From the NCBI GenBank assembly GCA_045802605.1, contig JBJMQS010000020.1:62001-126000 (forward strand): DNA of 64,000 bases, written 5' to 3'. Source of the stretch: JBJMQS01 sp045802605. GTDB lineage: Bacteria > Planctomycetota > Planctomycetia > Gemmatales > Gemmataceae. The translations under genes were made by a program, and so were the position numbers. A model generated the notes under the pieces. The model saw only the letters and a list, made by a program, of their open reading frames with translations, searched no databases and was not told where the DNA came from. This document shows, piece after piece, positions 40,289 through 48,509 of the stretch (position 1 is the first letter of the stretch; each line of letters opens with the position of its first letter).

Positions 40289-42709
40289 ATGACGCCGTGG
40301 CGTCTTTTCGTTCGCACCAATAAGCCTAAACACACCCGCCGCCCAAAGACCAAACTCTCACTGCTCACTCTGGAACGCCGCGATGTGCCGGCCATCATCG
40401 CCAACCCCGGCTTCGAGACGCCGCTTTTGAATGTCGGCCAATTCCAATACGCTCCGGCCGGCGCCGGGTGGACGTTCAATCCCTCGGCCGGAATCACCGC
40501 CAACTTCAGCGGCTTCAACAACGGGAACCCGCCTTCACCCGAAGGCGGACAAGTCGCATTCATTCAAGGCGTCGGCAACTTCAGTCAAGTGATCACGCTC
40601 ACGGCCGGCACCTATGCGATCGATTTCCTGGCCGCGCAGCGCGGCAACATCCCCAGCAAGGAAACGTTCAACGTTCTGGTCGATGGCCAAATTATCGGCA
40701 ACTTCAACAGTGTGACCGGCGTCGGCTTTCAATCGCAGCTCACCACCAGTTTCCCCGGCACGGCCGGCAACCACACGCTCACGTTCCAGGGGACCAACCT
40801 GTTCGGCGGCGACAACGCCACCTTCATCGATCAAGTAATCATCCGCCCACAAGCGACGCCCCTCATTGATAATGGTTTCGAAGTTCCAAGTTTGTCGCCC
40901 GGCAGCTTCCAGTACAACCCGCCCGGCGCGGCCTGGAGCTATTCCGGCTCGGCCGGCATCAGCGAAAACGGCAGCGGCTTTACGATCGCCAACTCGCCAG
41001 CCCCCGAAGGCAGCCAAGTGGCGTTCATGCAAGGCGGCGGATCGTTCAGCCAAGTGCTGACACTGACACAGGGCACCTATTCGATGAGCTTCCTAGCTGC
41101 CCAGCGCGCGAACTTCGGCAATCCGCAAACGTTCCAGGTGTTTGTCAGCGGCACACTCGTCGGCAGTTACGACAGCCTCAACTCCGCCTCCTATGTGCCG
41201 CTGACGACTTCCACCTTCAGCGTCGCGACCGGTGTCCAGACCATCACCTTCCAAGGCACCAACATCATCGGGGGCGATAGCACCGCACTGATCGATGACA
41301 TCGTCATTCATTTCGAGTCGGTCCGGCTGAACGATTCTGGCTTCGAGATGGCCGGCGTGGCGCGCGGCCAGTTTCGGTACCAGCCTCCGGGCACCGCATG
41401 GACCTTTGGCGGCACATCGGGCGTGACCGGCAACGCCAGCGCTTTCACCAGCGCGAATGCTCCCGCGCCCCAAGGCAGCCAAGTCGCGTTTCTGCAGCAG
41501 ACGGGCAGCATTTCGCAACTCGCCGGCTTCGTCCAAGGCACCTATGAGATTGGCTTCCTCGCGGCGCAGCGCGGTAACCAAGCCGAGACATTTCAGTTGC
41601 TTGTCGATGGCATCGTCGTCGGGACTTACAACACGGTCGCCCGGGGGGGCTATCAACCGCTCGTCAGTTCCACATTCACGGTGACCTCCGGCAATCACAC
41701 CATCACGGTCCAGGGGACCAATCTCTTTGGCGGCGACAACACAGTCTTCATCGACGACCTGAAAGTCTTCCAGCAGCCCACCGACATGACGGACTCAGGA
41801 TTCGAGCTGCCAGCCATCGCGAATGGCACGTTTCGATACGGGCCGGCGGGTTCACCCTGGTCCTTCACCGGCACCGCCGGCGTCAGCACCAATAACTCCG
41901 CCTTTACCAGCGGCAACCACGGCGCGCCGCAGGGCAATCAAGTGCTCTTCTTGCAGCAGGCCGGCAGCGTGCAGCAAGTCGTCCCGTTTACGGCCGGGAC
42001 TTATGAAATCAGCTTCTTCGCCGCTCAACGGCGGAACGTTTTCAGCTCCCAGACCTTCCAGGTGCTCGTCGATGGCGTGGTGGTCACAGCGTTCAACAAC
42101 TTCTCGAGCGGCAACTATGTGCCCCTGATGACGTCGAGCTTCACGGTCGGCACGGGCAACCACATCGTGACCTTCCGCGGCACCAATCTTTTCGGCGGCG
42201 ACAACTCGGTGTTTATTGACGACGTTGCCATTATCTCTGACCCCGATTCGGTTAACGACAACGGTTTCGAATCGCCGGCACTGTCGCCGGGCCAATTCCG
42301 CTATAACCCCCCGGGATCGCCCTGGGCATTCAACGGCACAGCGGGCTTTGCCGCCAATGGCAGTGCGTTCACGGGCAGCAATCCACCCGCGCCGCAGGGA
42401 AGCCAAGTACTATTTTTGCAACAACTCGGTGCGGCTGCGCAGGTCGTGAATTTGGCCGAAGGAACGTATAACTTGAGTTTCCTCGCGGCCCAGCGCGGCA
42501 ACGTGCCCAGCGTGGAAACCTTCCAAGTGCTGGTCGATAACGCCGTCGTCGCCACGTTGAACGGCGTGAGCGGGATCTTCTATCAGCAATTCGCGACTGT
42601 AAACTTCACCGTCGGGGCCGGCAACCACACGATCACGTTTAACGGCACTAACTTGAATGGCGGGGACAACACGGCCCTCATCGACCAAGTGATCATCCGC
42701 CCGGTGTAA
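40289..42709 (+). CDS. Exported protein of five tandem beta-sandwich repeats
   Basis: An 806-residue protein. The basic leader (MTPWRLFVRTNKPKHTRRPK) ends in LLTLERRDVPA, the LExRxxPA motif. Five tandem repeats of about 155 residues follow. Each starts D/N-x-GFE-x-P/A-x-x-x-x-G-x-F-x-Y-x-P-x-G, contains PEG/PQGxQVxFxQ, then GTYxxxFLAAQR and ends GNHTxTFxGTNLxGGDNTxxIDxV. The fold looks like a carbohydrate-binding (galactose-binding-like, DUF642-like) sandwich, which suggests surface or matrix binding. AGGAGG before ATG 40289 supports this start over GTG 40271. Confidence 0.85.
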   Translation: MTPWRLFVRTNKPKHTRRPKTKLSLLTLERRDVPAIIANPGFETPLLNVGQFQYAPAGAGWTFNPSAGITANFSGFNNGNPPSPEGGQVAFIQGVGNFSQVITLTAGTYAIDFLAAQRGNIPSKETFNVLVDGQIIGNFNSVTGVGFQSQLTTSFPGTAGNHTLTFQGTNLFGGDNATFIDQVIIRPQATPLIDNGFEVPSLSPGSFQYNPPGAAWSYSGSAGISENGSGFTIANSPAPEGSQVAFMQGGGSFSQVLTLTQGTYSMSFLAAQRANFGNPQTFQVFVSGTLVGSYDSLNSASYVPLTTSTFSVATGVQTITFQGTNIIGGDSTALIDDIVIHFESVRLNDSGFEMAGVARGQFRYQPPGTAWTFGGTSGVTGNASAFTSANAPAPQGSQVAFLQQTGSISQLAGFVQGTYEIGFLAAQRGNQAETFQLLVDGIVVGTYNTVARGGYQPLVSSTFTVTSGNHTITVQGTNLFGGDNTVFIDDLKVFQQPTDMTDSGFELPAIANGTFRYGPAGSPWSFTGTAGVSTNNSAFTSGNHGAPQGNQVLFLQQAGSVQQVVPFTAGTYEISFFAAQRRNVFSSQTFQVLVDGVVVTAFNNFSSGNYVPLMTSSFTVGTGNHIVTFRGTNLFGGDNSVFIDDVAIISDPDSVNDNGFESPALSPGQFRYNPPGSPWAFNGTAGFAANGSAFTGSNPPAPQGSQVLFLQQLGAAAQVVNLAEGTYNLSFLAAQRGNVPSVETFQVLVDNAVVATLNGVSGIFYQQFATVNFTVGAGNHTITFNGTNLNGGDNTALIDQVIIRPV

Positions 42710-42725
42710 ACAGTATTCTGACAGG

Positions 42726-43751
42726 ATGGACGCTGCTTTACTTTCACGGCTCGCCGAACTGGCGGACGCAGCCGACACCCGTTTTGATTGGCCCGCCGCT
42801 TCGCTTGACCTCGTGCGTCGCGCGGGTCTCGCATCGACCGGAACTCCGGCTCGTTTCGGCGGCCGCGAGCTATCCGCAATCGAGCAACTGAGCACCGCCG
42901 AGCAAATCGCCAGTGCATGCCTCACCACGGCGTTCATTCTCAGCCAGCGTGAAGCCGCGGTTCGGCGCATTGCATCTGCCCCGAACAAAGCCCTCGGCGA
43001 ACATTTTCTGCCGCGCCTGGCTCGTGGCGAATGTTATCTCACGGTGGGCCTGTCGCAACTCACGACCTCGCGGCAACACGGCGGGCCGGCTCTGCTCGTC
43101 GAGCCGATCAGCGATGGTTACCAACTCACAGGCGAAGTGCCGTGGGTGACCGGAGCCGATCAAGCCGAAGCCATCGTCATCGGTGGTCGCCTGGCCGATG
43201 GCCGGCAAGCGCTCTTCCTGGTGCCCACGAGTGAGCCGGGTGTATTCGTCCGGCCGCCGATGGACTTGGCCGCGCTAAAGGGTTCGCGCACGAGTTCAAT
43301 TCGCTTGGACCAAGTGAAACTAAAAACCGAGTGCTTACTCAATGGGCCCGCCGAAAAAGTTTTGACCGGACCCGGCGGCGGGGGATTGGAAACCTCGGCA
43401 CTTGCCCTCGGCTTAGCCGGCGCGGCCATCGCCGACATGCACGACGAGGCGGTCGTCCGCCCGGACCTGAAATCGGTCGCCGACGAATTTGCGGCCAGTC
43501 ATCACAAAGCTCGCCAACGATTGCACGAGTTGGCTTCGATGCCCGCGTTGCCGGACACGATCGTGGACGCCCGCGTCGAATGCACACGCTTGGCGTTGCG
43601 TGCGACCCAAGCCCACCTCACCGCCGCCAAAGGCGCCGGCTTCGTCGCCCCACACCCCGCCCAGCGCCGAGCCCGGCAAGCGCTATTTTTTCTAGTCTGG
43701 AGTTGCCCACGACCGGCTGCGGAGGGGTTATTGGCGGAGTTGGTGGAGTGA
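42726..43751 (+). CDS. Acyl-CoA dehydrogenase-like flavoprotein
   Basis: A 341-residue protein with acyl-CoA dehydrogenase-like architecture: an all-alpha N-domain, a middle beta domain (YLTVGLSQLTT, DGYQLTGEVPWVTGADQAEAIVIGG) and a C-terminal helical region. The middle-domain motif GEVPWVTGADQA is the most diagnostic piece. The glutamate base of the classical enzymes cannot be identified by eye, and the protein is shorter than the usual 380-400, so a divergent or non-dehydrogenase role is possible. It starts 17 bases after the five-repeat gene, which suggests co-transcription, and stops one base before the hicB end. Confidence 0.72.
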   Translation: MDAALLSRLAELADAADTRFDWPAASLDLVRRAGLASTGTPARFGGRELSAIEQLSTAEQIASACLTTAFILSQREAAVRRIASAPNKALGEHFLPRLARGECYLTVGLSQLTTSRQHGGPALLVEPISDGYQLTGEVPWVTGADQAEAIVIGGRLADGRQALFLVPTSEPGVFVRPPMDLAALKGSRTSSIRLDQVKLKTECLLNGPAEKVLTGPGGGGLETSALALGLAGAAIADMHDEAVVRPDLKSVADEFAASHHKARQRLHELASMPALPDTIVDARVECTRLALRATQAHLTAAKGAGFVAPHPAQRRARQALFFLVWSCPRPAAEGLLAELVE

Positions 43752-44090
43752 TCAACGTTTGGTAGTTGACTTTAAATTAGCTTTGAGTTTCTCGGTGACC
43801 CAGGCGTTGAGGCTTTTTCCTGCGAGCGCTGCGGCATTACTTATTTCGCGATGCAGTTCCGCACCCACCCGGGCCACAAATTGTCCCGAATAGGGCTTAT
43901 CTGGTTCTTCCCCACGCTTTTGGCAAAACTCCAAATAGTCATCCACTGACTCGCGGAATGCTCTTCGAATTTCCTTGACAGTTTTTCCGACAAACGTGAT
44001 TACGTCGCGAGTGTTGATCACCTCACCGTGAAATTGGTCAGCTTCTTCATCGAGTTCGACGCGGCCGATGTACCCCTTGTATTCCATCAT
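43752..44090 (-). CDS. hicB: HicB-family antitoxin
   Basis: A 112-residue antitoxin: a degraded RNase H-like N-terminal domain (MMEYKGYIGRVELDEEADQF, GKTVKEIRRAFRESVDDYLE) followed by a ribbon-helix-helix DNA-binding end (GQFVARVGAELHREISNAAA then GKSLNAWVTEKL). It should bind and inhibit HicA and repress the operon. It is second in the operon, overlapping hicA by four bases (ATGA), as in canonical hicAB loci. It ends one base from the convergent dehydrogenase-like gene. Confidence 0.9.
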   Translation of the reverse strand: MMEYKGYIGRVELDEEADQFHGEVINTRDVITFVGKTVKEIRRAFRESVDDYLEFCQKRGEEPDKPYSGQFVARVGAELHREISNAAALAGKSLNAWVTEKLKANLKSTTKR

Positions 44091-44347
44091 GCTTTGATCC
44101 TCGCAAGCGTCAAAAAGCCCCGCATCGATCGTACCGCGCCTTTTGTTGTCTCTTTCCGCGGATGCGGTCGGTGAAAAACCGCGCGCACTCCATTCAAGGC
44201 GATGCGGATTCTCGATCCGCGACCTTCGGACATCTCTGCGCCAAGTGCACGGAGCATGGACTCAATGTCAGCCCACTTGATGTTCGAGCGTATGGGGTCC
44301 GCGAATATGGCCTCAAGCGTGCGACGATGCTTGCTGCTCATAGACAT
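44087..44347 (-). CDS. hicA: HicA-family mRNA interferase toxin
   Basis: An 86-residue toxin with a double-stranded RNA-binding-like fold. The order is HRRTLEAIFADPIRSNIKWADIESMLRALGAE then GSRIRIALNGVRAVFHRPHP. The catalytic His of HicA lies in the strand after the conserved Gly-Ser, here probably the His in VFHRPHPRKE. A HicA toxin cleaves mRNA to slow growth under stress. It is first in the operon and overlaps hicB by four bases. About 25 bp separate it from pyrB, transcribed in the same direction. Confidence 0.9.
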   Translation of the reverse strand: MSMSSKHRRTLEAIFADPIRSNIKWADIESMLRALGAEMSEGRGSRIRIALNGVRAVFHRPHPRKETTKGAVRSMRGFLTLARIKA

Positions 44348-44372
44348 ATAGTATCATGGATTGATATCACAT

Positions 44373-45287
44373 TCAACTCTGAAATACCCGGTTCAACACC
44401 GCCATCCGTACCGCCAGGCCGTGGCTCACTTGCTCCAAGATCGCTGAGCGCGGGCCGTCAGCGACTTCGCTAGTGATTTCCACGCCGCGGTTGATTGGGC
44501 CCGGAGCGAGCACCAGGGCGTCCGATTTCGCTTTGGCCAATCGCTCGGCGGTCATGCAATAAAGCGCAGCATATTCGCCCAAGGACGGGATCAATCCCGT
44601 CTGCTGCCGTTCGGTTTGGAGCCGCAGCAAGTTAAACACGTCGCACTCGCCGAGGATGTCATCGAGTCGACAAGCAACGCGCACCCCGAGGGCTTCGATG
44701 CCCGGCGGCATGAGCGTCGGGGGACCACAGACGACCACATTTGCGCCGAGCTTTTTTAGACCGAAGATATTGCTGCGCGCGACTCGGCTATGCGCGATGT
44801 CGCCGACGATGCCCACAGTTAACCCAGGGATTTTCCCCATGCGCCGCTGAATCGTGAAGAGATCGAGCAGAGCTTGCGTGGGGTGCTCATGCGCTCCGTC
44901 GCCGGCGTTGATGATGGCCGATTTCAGGTTTCGGGCGAGCAGGTGCGGCGCACCCGATGAACTGTGGCGGACAACGATAATATCAACGCCCATCGCTTCG
45001 ATGGTCTTGGCGGTGTCGAGGAACGACTCCCCTTTGCTCGTGCTGGACCCGGCCGTGGAGAAATCCACCACATCCGCACCGAGCCGGCGGGCCGCGAGGC
45101 TGAAACTCGTGCGCGTTCGGGTGGACGGCTCGTAAAAGATATTGGCGACCAAAGCGCCTTTCAGATCATCGCGTTTGGCTTGGCCATGTTGTCCGACGCC
45201 GACGTAGCGGTTGGCCGATTCCAGTATCGCGAGAATTTGCTCTGCGGAGAGGTCTTCTAAACCGAGCAAATGACGGGAGTTCTTCAT
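44373..45287 (-). CDS. pyrB: Aspartate carbamoyltransferase catalytic chain
   Basis: The second enzyme of pyrimidine synthesis: joins carbamoyl phosphate and aspartate. The carbamoyl-phosphate site is FYEPSTRTRTSF, the second site HPTQALLDLF, and SKGESFLDTAKT is the 80s-loop segment. At 304 residues it is full length. No pyrI or dihydroorotase gene is adjacent, which suggests the class without a regulatory chain or one with a remote partner. ATG 45287 (MKNSRHLLGLEDLS) is the start. A palindromic repeat occupies the upstream space. Confidence 0.96.
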   Translation of the reverse strand: MKNSRHLLGLEDLSAEQILAILESANRYVGVGQHGQAKRDDLKGALVANIFYEPSTRTRTSFSLAARRLGADVVDFSTAGSSTSKGESFLDTAKTIEAMGVDIIVVRHSSSGAPHLLARNLKSAIINAGDGAHEHPTQALLDLFTIQRRMGKIPGLTVGIVGDIAHSRVARSNIFGLKKLGANVVVCGPPTLMPPGIEALGVRVACRLDDILGECDVFNLLRLQTERQQTGLIPSLGEYAALYCMTAERLAKAKSDALVLAPGPINRGVEITSEVADGPRSAILEQVSHGLAVRMAVLNRVFQS

Positions 45288-45297
45288 GAAGAGTCCA

Positions 45298-45372
45298 TCG
45301 CAAAGACGCAGAACTTACCGAGCCGCCCATTGCATTCTCTGTATTACTCTGCGATCTTTGCGTCTTGGCGGC
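45298..45372. repeat. Diverged CGCAAAGACGCAGA inverted repeat, copy 4
   Basis: Left arm TCGCAAAGACGCAGAACTTA (45298) pairs imperfectly with CTGCGATCTTTGCGTCTTGG (45349). It belongs to the same class as the CCGCAGAG copies but is more degraded. It lies in the pyrB upstream region. Confidence 0.7.
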
Positions 45373-45377
45373 GAACT

Positions 45378-47282
45378 CTATTTCCAGCGCAGCCCCGGTG
45401 ACAGGTACTCTCGAGCGATGCGGGCATCATCCGGATCGAAGCCGCGGGCGCGGAAACGAATGATCGGAATGCCGGTGAAATCGTTGCGCCAGCGGCGATC
45501 CGGCGTGAGCCACAGGCCAGTGTCGCCGCCGACCAGATCCAGCAGAGCGAAGGGTCCCTCCAGGGTGATCGACGCCGCGTGCGTGTCGCGCCGGTTCACC
45601 GGGAGCCAAGCCTCATCGCCCCAGATTTGCACCCGCAACGGCTGTCCGGGCCGCCATTCCATAGAGACTGGCTCCTCCGTGAAGCTCACCCTGTCCAGGG
45701 GGTTCGGCGAATCGAGCGTCACGAAATCGTTGTCCTGCATTACCACCCGGACTGCAAATGGACGAGGGACTTTGAACTCGCCGGCACTGAGCAGTTGAAT
45801 CGACCATTCGCGCTTGCGGGCAAACATCTCGCCTAGTTCGGCCGCGCGCTCGATTCGCCGCCGTTCGGTCTCCGAGTGCTTCGAACCAAACTCGCGCAGG
45901 TATTTGCGAATTGCATCGGCCTTGTACTGGCAACTGGCCGGCCCATCGACCTCGATCCGTGCGATGGGAATTCGGCCCTCACGCGCCGGTGCCGGCATAT
46001 CGGCGACGATCCATTCACGAACGATTATGGCCTGTTGCGTGTCGGGGTAACGGTCGATGAAGAGTCTTGCTTGGTCGCCCCAGCTTCGATCGCTCCGGTT
46101 CTTCGCCAGCAAAACGGGTTCGAGTGCCACGGTGGCCGTGTGATCGATGGCCGCCTGGCTCGCAGCGATCAATTCTTCGCGCAGGCTATCCGGCGAGCGC
46201 ACGGCGATGGCCGCGATTTGATCAAGGATCTTTCGCCCCGTGGCTTCGTCCTTGGCCGATGGGATGGCGGCTTGCAGCCGGGCGAGTTCTCCACGGGCGA
46301 GTTGTGCCCGGTCGGCGTCAATGACCTTGCTAAACCATCCGTCGTAATGTCGGGTGCGGTCAAGTTGCTCGACCACCGGCAAACCTTGCTCGCGCAGTGT
46401 CGCCCGCGCACCAAGGTAGGCAAATAGATCGGAAGAACGCCACAGCGCCCCCGCGAGCACGAGGATGGAGAATGTCATCGCGGTCCACTTCGCCCAGGGT
46501 CGGCGTTTGCGGGCGCGGTCACGGGAGATGAGCCAGCGAAATAGCGCCTCGTATCCCTTGGGCCGACCGTCGGCCGTCGGCCGCCCCATGTCGTCTACGG
46601 TGCCGACCGCGCTCAAGGGGAACACGGCCGTTCGTCGCGACAAGGTTTTGACTTTGGCCAAGAATGTCGGGCAGTGTTCGCGAAGAAAGGCGGTGGCCTG
46701 CGAAGCGGTCTGCAAGTTGTACCGATCGGCTTTGGTCAGCACAATTCCGACATGAGGCGGCTTCTTGTTGTTACCCAAGAAGCGATGCTTCAATGCATCG
46801 TCGATGGCCGCGAGCACAGGCGCATCGACCAGATCTTCGTCCGGATCGAGCAACACGAGCAAACAATCGGCTTCGAGATAATGCTGCAGCAACTCGGGCT
46901 CGGCATCGCGGTTGAGTGAGCGAATCGCCGTCTGCACGTACACGCCCGGATAGTCATACGTGTCGAACGAGATGTTCAGGCCTTCGAATGACAGCGTGAG
47001 ATGATACCGTTCGGTGTCGCGGGTGGGAGCGAGCCACATGCCACGCTCGGTCAATGTGGTGATGATGTCGTCGAGGCGGGTGGTCGAGCGGGCGTCCGCT
47101 CGCATGTGCCAGCCACAGAAGCGATCGAGAATCGCCAAGCCACCTAGGAAACAGGTTTTGCCCGCGCCGCGGCCACCGAGCAGACAGACTTGCAACGGAG
47201 CCTTCGGCCAATGCGGCACCGAATCGTCGGCCGCGGTCTCGAACACCGGCGGCGTCGTGATGGTGGTGGACAACTCGTTCAT
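45378..47282 (-). CDS. Membrane-anchored P-loop GTPase-like protein
   Basis: A 634-residue protein with a GTPase-like domain (about 30-255), one membrane helix (about 266-283) and a large C-terminal domain. Motifs: P-loop GGRGAGKT (36-43), G3 DYPG (110-113), G4 TKAD (183-186) and G5 LSA (about 223). The C-terminal part has a helical, coiled-coil-prone region followed by a beta-rich end (QPLRVQIWGDEAWL, TLEGPFALLDLVGGDTGLW). I recognise no specific family. TRAFAC-type GTPases with extra modules occur in signalling and conflict systems. It is transcribed alone. Confidence 0.72.
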   Translation of the reverse strand: MNELSTTITTPPVFETAADDSVPHWPKAPLQVCLLGGRGAGKTCFLGGLAILDRFCGWHMRADARSTTRLDDIITTLTERGMWLAPTRDTERYHLTLSFEGLNISFDTYDYPGVYVQTAIRSLNRDAEPELLQHYLEADCLLVLLDPDEDLVDAPVLAAIDDALKHRFLGNNKKPPHVGIVLTKADRYNLQTASQATAFLREHCPTFLAKVKTLSRRTAVFPLSAVGTVDDMGRPTADGRPKGYEALFRWLISRDRARKRRPWAKWTAMTFSILVLAGALWRSSDLFAYLGARATLREQGLPVVEQLDRTRHYDGWFSKVIDADRAQLARGELARLQAAIPSAKDEATGRKILDQIAAIAVRSPDSLREELIAASQAAIDHTATVALEPVLLAKNRSDRSWGDQARLFIDRYPDTQQAIIVREWIVADMPAPAREGRIPIARIEVDGPASCQYKADAIRKYLREFGSKHSETERRRIERAAELGEMFARKREWSIQLLSAGEFKVPRPFAVRVVMQDNDFVTLDSPNPLDRVSFTEEPVSMEWRPGQPLRVQIWGDEAWLPVNRRDTHAASITLEGPFALLDLVGGDTGLWLTPDRRWRNDFTGIPIIRFRARGFDPDDARIAREYLSPGLRWK

Positions 47283-47475
47283 CGCTGGTCCTTCGTGGGG
47301 CGTCCGCTGGATTCAACCGTCATGGTTAAACCGGTACGGAACCGGACCGAGGCTCGGGTCGTCAAAATGTTGACGCATTCTGACCGTGGCGGCGGTCGCA
47401 AGCGCGTCGTGACAAATCGCGGAGTGAGGGCAAGGATACCTAGATTTCCGGCCGGGTCAATGAAAACCCAAATCA

Positions 47476-48039
47476 ATGCAGGATTTGAAAAAGTGGTCCT
47501 GCCCTCAAACCTTCTATGCTGTCGAAGTGCCACCCGATTTTCGCGATGTCGATCCTCGAAAATTGCACCTGCCTTCGTCTCGTTTTGGTGGCCTTGATCC
47601 TTTCAAGCTACAACGACAAATAGCGAAGTTTGGCTCATCCACCGCTGGCATGCCGCCGCCGTGGGTTTACGAAGACGGCCAGGGAAATCTGGTAATCTTC
47701 AATGGCGTGACACGGGCCACTCGCGTCGCGAAATTGGCGCCGGGGACGCTGCTGCGAGTTGAAGTCGTTGGTCGAACATCGGCTTCAATATCCACTCTGC
47801 CGACTATCGTTAGATTTACTTCCATGATTGATCCCACTCGCCGCGAGATTCTGGCTCGTCTCGAACACCTGAGCGAACTCGCCACCGATATGCGATTCGG
47901 CCAACTTGTCGCCAATCTGACGCTCTTGGCGGCGGGCCCATGGGACAAAGCGCTCTGGGACATGGAAGACGCGCAACTGCTGGAAGCAATTCGAAAAATG
48001 GAGGCCGATCTATCGCATCGAGCGATCGACGTTGCCTAG
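47476..48039 (+). CDS. Two-part protein with ParB-like N-terminal region
   Basis: A 187-residue protein. The N-terminal half (YAVEVPPDFRDVDPRKLHLP, then VIFNGVTRATRVAKLAPG) looks like the ParB/sulfiredoxin fold with a nucleotide-type NGVTRATR motif. The C-terminal half (DPTRREILARLEHLSELATDM, then RFGQLVANLTLLAAG and WDMEDAQLLEAIRKM) resembles a small helical protein that planctomycetes often encode separately. A natural fusion is therefore possible, as is a start inside. ATG 47476 is the only good candidate. Function unknown; DNA- or nucleotide-linked use of the first half is a guess. The 190 bp upstream hold nothing clear. Confidence 0.55.
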   Translation: MQDLKKWSCPQTFYAVEVPPDFRDVDPRKLHLPSSRFGGLDPFKLQRQIAKFGSSTAGMPPPWVYEDGQGNLVIFNGVTRATRVAKLAPGTLLRVEVVGRTSASISTLPTIVRFTSMIDPTRREILARLEHLSELATDMRFGQLVANLTLLAAGPWDKALWDMEDAQLLEAIRKMEADLSHRAIDVA

Positions 48040-48095
48040 TAGCACACACTTTCAGGCAGTGGATTTTTGCATCGAAAAAATGGAAGGGTCAAAAC

Positions 48096-48473
48096 ATGTC
48101 ACGCGTCATCATTCCAATGTTCAGCGTGGGCTTGCTTTGCATCGCGCCGGCCACTGCCAAAGCCGACGAGATGCCCGAGAAGAAAAAGATCGAAGCGTTG
48201 ATCAAGCACATCGAAGGGCTCAAAGACGCGAAGTTCATTCGCAACGATCAAGAGCACGACGCCAAAACGGCCGCCGGCTTTCTGCGCTCGAAGTGGGAGC
48301 GCAACGACGCGCAAATCAAAACCGCCCGCGAGTTCATCGACAAGATCGCTAGTACTTCATCGACCACTGGCAAGCCTTATCTGATTCGCTTCAAAGACGG
48401 CAAGGAATATCAGAGCGGCATCTATTTGCTGGATGAGCTAAAGAAGATTGAAAAGCCGGCCAAAGAAAAGTAA
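48096..48473 (+). CDS. Secreted DUF5329-like protein
   Basis: A 125-residue exported protein. The signal peptide is MSRVIIPMFSVGLLCIAPATAKA. The mature part has the DUF5329 pattern: KKKIEALIKHIEGLKDAKFI, RNDQEHDAKTAAGFLRSKW and TAREFIDKIASTSSTTGKPY. The family's role is unknown. ATG 48096 fits the signal peptide; earlier in-frame starts run into the preceding gene. The next gene, an antiporter, begins 36 bp after the stop. Confidence 0.85.
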   Translation: MSRVIIPMFSVGLLCIAPATAKADEMPEKKKIEALIKHIEGLKDAKFIRNDQEHDAKTAAGFLRSKWERNDAQIKTAREFIDKIASTSSTTGKPYLIRFKDGKEYQSGIYLLDELKKIEKPAKEK

Positions 48474-48509
48474 TCCCGACCGCGGGCTGCATAAGAGGCT
48501 GTCACGCCA

